Below, one piece after another: positions 58,186 to 64,000 of a stretch of DNA of 64,000 bases. The stretch is from Brevibacillus antibioticus (lineage in GTDB: Bacteria > Bacillota > Bacilli > Brevibacillales > Brevibacillaceae). Numbering within the stretch: the stretch's first letter is position 1; each line of letters begins with the position of its first letter. Position numbers and translations under genes: made by a program. Under the pieces are notes generated by a model. It worked only from the letters and a program-made list of their open reading frames with translations. It was not told the origin of the DNA and did not search any database. The DNA is taken from assembly GCF_005217615.1 (NCBI RefSeq), contig NZ_SZNK01000001.1, positions 1,135,501 through 1,199,500 of the forward strand. The letters are read 5' to 3'.

Positions 58186-58761
58186 GTGAATCTCGCCAAC
58201 CGCATCACCCTCGCCAGGATTTTTCTGGTGCCGGTAGTTATGTTTTTTCTGCTGGTGCGTTACAACATCGGGACATTTTCGATTGGCAGCCTGACGATGA
58301 CGTATAATGAGCTGATTGCGGCTTTGGTGTTTATCCTAGCAGCCAGTACGGACGGACTCGACGGTTATATTGCACGGAAAAAGAAAATCGTGACGAACTT
58401 GGGGAAGTTCTTGGATCCGCTTGCTGATAAGCTGTTGGTTTCTGCAGCACTCATTTCGCTGGTAGAGATGCAGCGTTTGGAAGCGTGGATTGCGATTGTC
58501 ATTATCAGCCGGGAGTTTGCGGTAACGGGTCTACGGCTAGTTGCTGCGGCAGAGGGGCAGGTAATTGCTGCGAGTGCATTGGGTAAACTGAAAACATGGG
58601 TGCAGATCGTAGCGATTACGGCTGTCATGATTCGCAACTTCCCATTTGGGTTCTTCGGCATTCCGTTCGACGAACTAGCTACTTGGGCGATGGTGATCAT
58701 CACGATTTACTCCGGGTACGACTACTTTGCGAAAAATCGTAACGTGATCCAATACTCGTAA
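58186..58761 (+). CDS. pgsA: Phosphatidylglycerophosphate synthase
   Basis: A 191-residue membrane CDP-alcohol phosphatidyltransferase that joins CDP-diacylglycerol to glycerol 3-phosphate. The signature DG-x2-AR-x8-G-x3-D-x3-D is present: DGYIARKKKIVTNLGKFLDP, then LADK. About five to six hydrophobic segments. Start GTG 58186 follows GGGGAGG at the end of rimO. It uses the product of cdsA. Confidence 0.96.
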   Translation: MNLANRITLARIFLVPVVMFFLLVRYNIGTFSIGSLTMTYNELIAALVFILAASTDGLDGYIARKKKIVTNLGKFLDPLADKLLVSAALISLVEMQRLEAWIAIVIISREFAVTGLRLVAAAEGQVIAASALGKLKTWVQIVAITAVMIRNFPFGFFGIPFDELATWAMVIITIYSGYDYFAKNRNVIQYS

Positions 58762-58783
58762 TGCGGGTATTGGTCTCTTTTTT
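58749..58783 (+). terminator. Terminator overlapping the end of pgsA
   Basis: CCAATAC (58749-58755), GTATTGG (58767-58773), then TCTCTTTTTT. The stop codon (58759-58761) is within the loop. Confidence 0.75.
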
Positions 58784-58869
58784 CACAAGACTCTTCTCTT
58801 GAGCGTTTGTAAGTGATAAACTGTTAGTTTAGAGGCTTTTCTATCTCTCAAAGAGAATGGATGAGGAAG

Positions 58870-60114
58870 ATGAGAGCGGAGATTATCGCGGTAGGTACCG
58901 AACTTTTGTTAGGCCAGATCGCTAACACCAACGCACAGTTTCTTTCTCAGAAGCTGGCGGAAATTGGCGTGGGAGTTTATTTTCATACGGTTGTGGGAGA
59001 CAACACGGAGCGATTGCTACAAGTGATTCGATTGGCATCAGGGCGATCTGATCTCGTCATTTTTACGGGTGGGTTAGGGCCGACTCAAGATGATTTGACG
59101 AAAGAAACCGTGGCGGTGCATGTGGGCATTGGATTGGAAACGAATTCAGAGGCCATGGAGAGAATTGAAAAATTCTTTTCGCAACGTGGGATTGTCATGA
59201 CGGAGAACAATCGTAAGCAAGCGCTGGTGCTTTCTGGCAGCCATGTATTCTCTAATGATTTCGGGATGGCGCCGGGGATGGCGATCCGTCATGACAGTAG
59301 TACGTTCGTGCTATTGCCTGGACCACCAAGCGAGCTGTATCCAATGGTGGAGAATTACGTGATGCCTTACTTAACCGATTTGCTCCCCGATAAACAAGTG
59401 TTTCATTCTCATGTACTCCGGTTCTACGGAATAGGGGAATCCGCGTTGGAGGAAAAACTGCTCGATCTGATCGAAAAGCAGGACAATCCAACCATCGCGC
59501 CATACGCCAAAGAATTCGAAGTAACGCTGCGGATTACGGCAAAAGCTGCTACAGTCGAAGAAGGGGAAGCCCTAATCTTGCCTGTAGAAAAAGAAATTCT
59601 CAGCCGTGTTGGCCAGTACATGTACGGGATGGGCGAGAATTCGTCCCTGCATGATGTGCTGGTTTCTGAGCTAAAAAAGAAAAATGAGACGATTGCTTGT
59701 GCAGAAAGCTGCACAGGAGGAGCAATTGCCTCGTTGATCACATCTGTGCCAGGAAGTTCGCAAGTGTTTCGTGGCGGGGTAGTCTGCTATACCAATGAAG
59801 TGAAGAAACAGCTGCTCGAGGTACCTGATTCCATTTTGCAAACAGATGGGGCAGTCAGTGAGAAAACGGCTCAATTACTGGCTGAACATGTACGAGAAAA
59901 GCTGGGAGCTACTTACGGTATTTCTGTTACGGGAGTGGCTGGACCCGATCCATCCGAGGGCAAGCCTGTTGGCCTTGTTTACGTAGGGATCGCGTCAGAA
60001 GGAATTCCTACAGTTGTAAAAGAACTGCGCCTTGCCGGAAGAAGGCATGCAATCGTTGGGCGTGCCGCTAAATACGCGTTGTTTTATGCGCTGCAAATGC
60101 AAAAAGAAAGGTGA
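58870..60114 (+). CDS. cinA: CinA-family protein (competence/damage-inducible, nicotinamide-nucleotide amidase type)
   Basis: A 414-residue two-domain protein. The N-terminal COG1058/MoaB-like domain (AEIIAVGTELLLGQIANTNA, then IFTGGLGPTQDDLTKE) includes the ADP-ribose pyrophosphatase region. The C-terminal CinA domain (about 255-410; AESCTGGAIASLITSVPGSS, then VTGVAGPDPSEGKPVGLVYV) matches NMN deamidases. Start ATG 58870 gives the usual MRAEIIAVG; ATG 58861 is an alternative 3 codons upstream. It lies close to recA as in Bacillus and Streptococcus. Confidence 0.94.
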   Translation: MRAEIIAVGTELLLGQIANTNAQFLSQKLAEIGVGVYFHTVVGDNTERLLQVIRLASGRSDLVIFTGGLGPTQDDLTKETVAVHVGIGLETNSEAMERIEKFFSQRGIVMTENNRKQALVLSGSHVFSNDFGMAPGMAIRHDSSTFVLLPGPPSELYPMVENYVMPYLTDLLPDKQVFHSHVLRFYGIGESALEEKLLDLIEKQDNPTIAPYAKEFEVTLRITAKAATVEEGEALILPVEKEILSRVGQYMYGMGENSSLHDVLVSELKKKNETIACAESCTGGAIASLITSVPGSSQVFRGGVVCYTNEVKKQLLEVPDSILQTDGAVSEKTAQLLAEHVREKLGATYGISVTGVAGPDPSEGKPVGLVYVGIASEGIPTVVKELRLAGRRHAIVGRAAKYALFYALQMQKER

Positions 60115-60121
60115 TTTTTTC

Positions 60122-61711
60122 ATGACGATTTTTTCTGATTTTCCTTTACATAAATCTATTCTGCAAGCGATTCACGATATGGGCTTCGAGGAGCCATCAC
60201 CGATTCAGGCAGCTTGCATTCCAAAAGTTCTGGATGGCGGAGACCTGATTGGTCAAGCACAGACAGGTACTGGTAAGACTGCTGCATTCGGGATTCCACT
60301 TGTAGAAAAGATTACGCCTGCCAATCGTGTACAAGCGATCGTGCTGACCCCAACTCGTGAGCTGGCTATCCAGGTAGCGGGAGAGCTCTTGCGTATCTCC
60401 AAATACAACAAAGTTCGTACGCTGCCAATCTATGGCGGACAATCGATCGGACATCAAATTCGTGCACTACGTCAAGGTGTACAAATCGTTGTAGGTACTC
60501 CTGGCCGTGTTATGGACCACTTGCGCCGCAAAACATTGAAGCTGGATCACGTACATACACTCGTTTTGGATGAAGCGGATGAAATGCTGGACATGGGCTT
60601 CATCGAAGATATCGAGACGATCATCACACATATGCCGGAAGAGCGTCAAACCTTGCTGTTCTCTGCGACGATGCCGCCAGAAATCAAGCGTTTGGCTACC
60701 CGTTACATGAAACAGCCACAAACGATTGCAGTGAGCCGTGAAGAAGTAACGGCGCCATCGATCGAACAGGTATATTACAAAGTGTTTGACCGTAACAAAG
60801 TAGAGAGCCTTTGCCGCATCTTGGACAGTGAGGATGTTGAGCTGGGTATCATTTTCTGTCGTACTAAGCGCGGTGTAGATGAGTTGTCCGAAGTGCTGCA
60901 ATCCCGCGGATACCTTGCGGACGGCTTGCATGGCGACTTGTCACAGGCACAACGTGACAAGGTCATGAATGCGTTCCGTGAGGGCTCGATTGAATTCCTG
61001 ATCGCGACAGATGTAGCAGCACGCGGTATCGATGTAGGAAACGTTTCTCACGTAATCAACTACGATATTCCACAAGACTCTGAGAGCTACGTACACCGTA
61101 TCGGCCGTACAGGTCGCGCTGGTCGTAAAGGAATTGCGATGACGTTGGTTACGCCTCGCGAAGTAAGACAAATGATGTTTATCCAAAAGCAGACAAAAGC
61201 ACAAGTGCTCTCTCGCAATGTTCCTTCCCTGGAGGAAGTGGCTGAGCGCAAACAAGAGCAATTGCGTGAACAGTTGACTAGTCTTTTGGAAAGCGATGCA
61301 ATCGCGGATATGTATCAAAAGGTAGCGGATGCTCTCGTAGGTCAATACCCGGCTGAAAAAGTAGCAGCTGCTGCATTGCACCTCGCATTCCATACCGAAG
61401 CGGGACAAGGGCAGGAAGCAGAAGCGTACAACTTTGGTGAGACGGGTGCAGCAAAAGGCATGGTTCGTTTCTTCCTGAACGTAGGCCGCAATGCGAACAT
61501 GAAGCCACAGGATCTGGTACGAGAGATCTCTGAATCTGTTGGTATCCCCGGAAAATCAGTAGGTCGTATCGATATTTTCGAGAACTTCACGTTTGTTGAG
61601 GTTCCAGAAGAGGTAGCGGCATTCGTATACGAGTCACTGCGTCAAACACGCATCAACGGGAAACGAATCAATCTGGAGCCTGCAAAGCCTCGCGGAGCGA
61701 AGCGTTCCTAA
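60122..61711 (+). CDS. DEAD-box RNA helicase with DbpA-type RNA-binding C-terminus
   Basis: A 529-residue helicase. The core has AQTGTGKT (motif I, about 45-52), PTRELA, DEAD in VLDEADEMLDMG (about 149-160), SAT (SATMPPE) and HRIGRTGRAGRKG (motif VI). Residues about 440-525 (MVRFFLNVGRNANMKPQDLV, then GRIDIFENFTFVEVPEEVA) form a DbpA_CTD RRM-like domain, as in YxiN/DbpA, which targets 23S rRNA helix 92 for ribosome assembly. Start ATG 60122 follows AAAGGTGA just after cinA. Its location between cinA and recA differs from B. subtilis. Confidence 0.92.
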   Translation: MTIFSDFPLHKSILQAIHDMGFEEPSPIQAACIPKVLDGGDLIGQAQTGTGKTAAFGIPLVEKITPANRVQAIVLTPTRELAIQVAGELLRISKYNKVRTLPIYGGQSIGHQIRALRQGVQIVVGTPGRVMDHLRRKTLKLDHVHTLVLDEADEMLDMGFIEDIETIITHMPEERQTLLFSATMPPEIKRLATRYMKQPQTIAVSREEVTAPSIEQVYYKVFDRNKVESLCRILDSEDVELGIIFCRTKRGVDELSEVLQSRGYLADGLHGDLSQAQRDKVMNAFREGSIEFLIATDVAARGIDVGNVSHVINYDIPQDSESYVHRIGRTGRAGRKGIAMTLVTPREVRQMMFIQKQTKAQVLSRNVPSLEEVAERKQEQLREQLTSLLESDAIADMYQKVADALVGQYPAEKVAAAALHLAFHTEAGQGQEAEAYNFGETGAAKGMVRFFLNVGRNANMKPQDLVREISESVGIPGKSVGRIDIFENFTFVEVPEEVAAFVYESLRQTRINGKRINLEPAKPRGAKRS

Positions 61712-61725
61712 TTAGCGAGTCCTAC

Positions 61726-61772
61726 AAAGCAGCCATTTCACTGGGAATAACCAGGAAATGGCTGCTTTTTTG
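61726..61772 (+). terminator. Terminator after the helicase gene
   Basis: AAAGCAGCCATTTC (61726-61739) pairs perfectly with GAAATGGCTGCTTT (61755-61768), with an inner CTGG/CCAG stem and a T-run. Confidence 0.93.
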
Positions 61773-61777
61773 CAATA

Positions 61778-61831
61778 CGAATATTTGTTCGTAAAAAATA
61801 CTTGGCAAACACTTCTGTCTCGAGGTATGAT
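61778..61831 (+). promoter_or_regulatory. recA promoter with LexA (SOS) box
   Basis: CGAATATTTGTTCG (61778-61791) matches the Bacillus LexA consensus CGAAC-N4-GTTCG with one mismatch. Ten bases on, TTGGCA (61802-61807), 18-base spacer and TATGAT (61826-61831) form a promoter. LexA bound here would cover the upstream edge of the promoter, so recA is probably SOS induced. Confidence 0.75.
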
Positions 61832-61877
61832 GAAGACAAGCAAAACAGAAGCGAAAAGTTGAAAGGGTGTGTACCAT

Positions 61878-62936
61878 TTGTCAGATCGTCGCGCAGCTTT
61901 GGAGAGTGCATTGCGTCAAATAGAAAAGCAATTCGGTAAAGGTTCCATTATGAAGTTGGGGGAAGTATCCAATATTCAGATTTCTACGGCTTCTAGCGGT
62001 GCACTTGCTCTAGATATCGCACTTGGTGTGGGTGGGTTCCCACGCGGACGGATTGTTGAGATTTACGGACCAGAGTCTTCTGGTAAAACAACAGTAGCGC
62101 TTCATGCCATTGCAGAAGTGCAAAGACAGGGTGGACAAGCTGCGTTTATCGATGCTGAGCATGCCTTGGATCCGGTTTACGCTGCAAAGCTGGGTGTGAA
62201 CATCGACGAATTGCTGTTGTCCCAACCAGACACTGGTGAGCAAGCTTTGGAGATCGCGGAAGCACTGGTGCGCTCTGGTGCGGTAGACATTATCGTAGTC
62301 GACTCCGTTGCGGCACTCGTACCAAAAGCAGAGATCGAAGGCGAGATGGGAGATTCCCACGTAGGTTTGCAAGCACGCTTGATGTCCCAAGCACTTCGCA
62401 AGCTGTCTGGTGCCATCAACAAGTCCAAAACGATCGCGATCTTTATCAACCAGCTTCGTGAAAAAGTGGGAGTTATGTTCGGGAACCCAGAAACAACTCC
62501 AGGTGGACGCGCTTTGAAGTTCTACGCGAGTGTTCGTTTGGATGTTCGTAAAGCGGAATCTATCAAAGTCGGCAACGACATTCTGGGTAGCAAGACAAAG
62601 ATCAAGGTCGTCAAAAATAAAGTTGCTCCACCATTTAAGGTTGCAGAAGTGGACATCATGTACGGTGAAGGTATTTCCAGAGAAGGTAGCATTCTCGACA
62701 TCGGTTCCGAGATCGATGTAGTACAAAAGAGTGGCGCATGGTACTCCTTCAATGAGGAGCGACTCGGTCAAGGTAGAGAGAATTCGAAAGTCTTCCTGAA
62801 AGAAAATCCGCACATTGCATCACAGATTGAAACAAAGGTGCGCGAATACTTCAGCCTGAACCCTAGTTCTGTTCCAGAAGCAGAGGCAGAACATGACCCA
62901 GAGCAAGATGAAGAGCCTACATTTGATCTGGAGTAA
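61878..62936 (+). CDS. recA: Recombinase A
   Basis: A 352-residue RecA. Walker A is GPESSGKTT at residues 64-72; Walker [16 protein letters not shown] is at about 139-153; the L2 loop and the [20 protein letters not shown] block follow. The C-terminal tail is acidic ([20 protein letters not shown]), a known regulator of DNA binding. TTG 61878 is chosen because AAAGGGTG (61862-61869) fits it; GTG 61869 is inside that site. RecA catalyses strand exchange and triggers LexA self-cleavage. Confidence 0.98.
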   Translation: MSDRRAALESALRQIEKQFGKGSIMKLGEVSNIQISTASSGALALDIALGVGGFPRGRIVEIYGPESSGKTTVALHAIAEVQRQGGQAAFIDAEHALDPVYAAKLGVNIDELLLSQPDTGEQALEIAEALVRSGAVDIIVVDSVAALVPKAEIEGEMGDSHVGLQARLMSQALRKLSGAINKSKTIAIFINQLREKVGVMFGNPETTPGGRALKFYASVRLDVRKAESIKVGNDILGSKTKIKVVKNKVAPPFKVAEVDIMYGEGISREGSILDIGSEIDVVQKSGAWYSFNEERLGQGRENSKVFLKENPHIASQIETKVREYFSLNPSSVPEAEAEHDPEQDEEPTFDLE

Positions 62937-62950
62937 TGAAGAGTGGAAGA

Positions 62951-62980
62951 GCAGCCTGTCGATGAGACAGGCTGTTATTT
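62951..62980 (+). terminator. Hairpin between recA and recX, partial terminator
   Basis: GCAGCCTGTC (62951-62960), loop GATGA, GACAGGCTGT (62966-62975; 9 bp plus a possible G-T closing pair), then TATTTTA. The interrupted T-tract suggests partial read-through into recX, as seen between recA and recX in other bacteria. Confidence 0.7.
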
Positions 62981-63005
62981 TAGCTTTGCGAAGGAGTGAC
63001 TCATC

Positions 63006-63647
63006 ATGAAGAGCGGCCTGATCACTGCCGTTCATCGAGATATCAAACAAAAGCAACGCTATCATATCGATGTAGAGGGCGAGTATGCCATTACCGTACA
63101 CGAAGACATACTGGTAAAGTACAACTTATTTAAGGGAACAGAATTAGATGAAGCTTTTTGCCGAGAAGTCCTGATGGCGGAAGAAAAGCATAAAGCGTAT
63201 TTAGGTGCTTTGCGATACCTCGGTATACGCCCACGGACAAGCAGTCAGCTGCATTCTTATTTAGTAGAGAAGGGATTTTCTACGCAGATTGCAGAAGAGA
63301 TATGTCAGCGCTGCAAGGATCACGGCTACATCGATGATGAAGCATTTGCGAAGCAATGGGTGGACGAGCGATTGCGTTTGAAGCCGAGGAGCCCGTATAT
63401 GCTGCGTATGGAGCTTACACAGCGTGGAGTGGACAGAGCGATTGTAGAGGACGCAATAGGTGGCGTGTCTAGGCAGGCTGAACTCGATGCTGCCCGCGCA
63501 TTGATAGAGAAGAAGGCGCGACGCATAGAGGGCATACCGAATCCCGACGAAGAACGCAAGCTGCTGTCCATGCTGATGCGCAAGGGATTCTCTCATGCGA
63601 TCATTCAACAAATGCGTGAAGAATTGCGTCATAGAAGCGATAGTTAG
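63006..63647 (+). CDS. recX: Regulatory protein RecX
   Basis: A 213-residue RecX with the three tandem three-helix repeats: AYLGALRYLGIRPRTSSQLH (about 65-84), CKDHGYIDDEAFAKQWVDER (about 101-120) and LLSMLMRKGFSHAIIQQMRE. An N-terminal domain of about 60 residues precedes them, as in Firmicutes RecX. It modulates RecA filaments. GAAGGAG precedes ATG 63006. Being behind the recA hairpin, it is likely made at a lower level than RecA. Confidence 0.94.
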   Translation: MKSGLITAVHRDIKQKQRYHIDVEGEYAITVHEDILVKYNLFKGTELDEAFCREVLMAEEKHKAYLGALRYLGIRPRTSSQLHSYLVEKGFSTQIAEEICQRCKDHGYIDDEAFAKQWVDERLRLKPRSPYMLRMELTQRGVDRAIVEDAIGGVSRQAELDAARALIEKKARRIEGIPNPDEERKLLSMLMRKGFSHAIIQQMREELRHRSDS

Positions 63648-63669
63648 GGCCAACTCTATTTGCATGATC

Positions 63670-63699
63670 TTGACAATTCTTGTTCACAAATAATAAAAT
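63670..63699 (+). promoter_or_regulatory. Predicted promoter of rny with a 210-base leader
   Basis: Consensus TTGACA (63670-63675), 18-base spacer, TAAAAT (63694-63699). The next gene begins at 63920, so the leader would be about 210 bases and contains the folded element at 63744-63806. Confidence 0.6.
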
Positions 63700-63743
63700 A
63701 GGTTTGTATTTACTTGGTGTATCATAACTTTTGTGATTTGCTC

Positions 63744-63806
63744 ACTCGTTGCCTATGAAACAACTGAACAACCGTGCGAGAGAAGTACGGGTTCAGAGGA
63801 CCGAGT
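63744..63806 (+). ncRNA. Candidate structured leader RNA upstream of rny
   Basis: Nested pairing: ACTCG (63744-63748) with CGAGT (63802-63806); CCT (63752-63754) with AGG (63797-63799); CTGAAC (63764-63769) with GTTCAG (63791-63796); and CCGT (63772-63775) with ACGG (63787-63790). Internal loops are A-rich and asymmetric, as in ligand- or protein-binding RNAs. A T6 run lies at about 63820-63825, 14 bases after the structure. No Rfam family is recognised by eye. Confidence 0.45.
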
Positions 63807-63919
63807 AAAATCAGTCTTGTTTTTTAGCCGAATGTTCAAATGTGAGAGCACTCCATGAAAAACAAATGCTTGGAAAGCGGGGAGATGTCTTACAATAAGG
63901 AGGTGAAACGAAAAAGCCT

Positions 63920-64000
63920 ATGGATCCTATAATTACTGTTGTCATTGTGCTCGTTGCCCTGCTGATCGGCTTGGGTGCTGGCTACTTCACTCGTAAATCG
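63920..64000 (+). CDS. rny: Ribonuclease Y, N-terminus only (cut by window end)
   Basis: The first 27 codons: a membrane anchor MDPIITVVIVLVALLIGLGA followed by GYFTRKS. This matches the RNase Y N-terminus, a single transmembrane helix followed by a basic stretch and a coiled coil. AAGGAGGTG precedes ATG 63920. In B. subtilis rny (ymdA) is also near recA. RNase Y is the main initiating endoribonuclease and is membrane bound. The catalytic KH and HD domains lie outside the window. Confidence 0.82.
   Translation, partial: MDPIITVVIVLVALLIGLGAGYFTRKS

Noticed and set aside
63770-63810. tRNA T-arm-like sequence (GGGTTCAGAGGACC)
   Set aside because: No acceptor, D or anticodon arms can be formed around it; the bases instead pair in the leader fold described at 63744-63806.
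63880-63905. Promoter TTGGAA...TACAAT just before rny
   Set aside because: The spacer is only 15 bases and the start point would lie within the ribosome site; the TTGACA promoter at 63670 is better.

Overview
The window is a low-to-mid GC Firmicutes chromosome segment. Gene content and order (fla/che operon tail, rpsB-tsf-pyrH-frr-uppS-cdsA-dxr-rseP-ispG-proS-polC, rimP-nusA-rnpM-ylxQ-infB-ylxP-rbfA-nrnA-truB-ribF, rpsO-pnp-ylxY-mlpA-ymxH, dpaAB-asd-dapG-dapA, rnj-tepA-ylzJ-spoIIIE-ymfC, ymfF to recA-recX-rny) follow the Bacillus subtilis map closely. Differences from it (a FapA-type DUF342 gene after sigD, rimO before pgsA, a DbpA-type helicase before recA, and BMP-family ABC transporter genes after the GntR gene) and the general protein character suggest a member of the Paenibacillaceae, most likely Brevibacillus; this is inference from memory of gene order. 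Sporulation genes (dpaAB, spoIIIE, ymxH, mlpA) show an endospore former. Nearly all genes lie on the + strand. No insertion sequence, prophage, CRISPR array, rRNA or confident tRNA was seen, so this is a conserved core region.

Layout. 1-4333: end of the flagellar/chemotaxis operon (cheD C-terminus, a small membrane protein, sigD, a DUF342/FapA gene and three poorly known genes), closed by a terminator overlapping the last stop codon. 4400-14890: translation and envelope block: S2, EF-Ts, UMP kinase, ribosome recycling factor, then undecaprenyl-PP synthase, CDP-DAG synthase, two MEP-pathway isoprenoid enzymes (Dxr, IspG), the RseP-type site-2 protease and prolyl-tRNA synthetase. 14926-19230: polC. 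19264-27713: nusA-infB operon under a strong promoter, with a terminator-like hairpin in its leader. 27712-33353: rpsO and pnp, separated by a structured spacer, then ylxY, mlpA and ymxH.

33354-38291: dipicolinate synthase with the aspartate pathway (asd, dapG, dapA), which together make dihydrodipicolinate for peptidoglycan and spore dipicolinate. 38293-43836: RNase J, TepA, YlzJ and SpoIIIE. 43840-49522: GntR regulator followed by a four-gene BMP-family (probably nucleoside) ABC transporter. 49626-51062: a secreted LysM/M23 peptidase and a 51-aa zinc-ribbon protein. 51222-56748: a pair of M16 proteins, YmfI reductase, a DUF3243 protein, YmfK and RodZ. 56764-61772: RimO, PgsA, CinA and a DEAD-box helicase. 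61778-64000: recA with a near-consensus LexA box, recX, and the first 27 codons of rny behind a long structured leader.

There is no protein-coding spacer over 300 bases. The most unusual material is in noncoding leaders and spacers: the rny leader (63744-63806), the rpsO-pnp spacer hairpin, the rimP leader hairpin, and perfect hairpins without U-tracts between tsf/pyrH and frr/uppS. No wholly new multi-gene system was identified; the least understood genes are those between sigD and rpsB, and ymfK.
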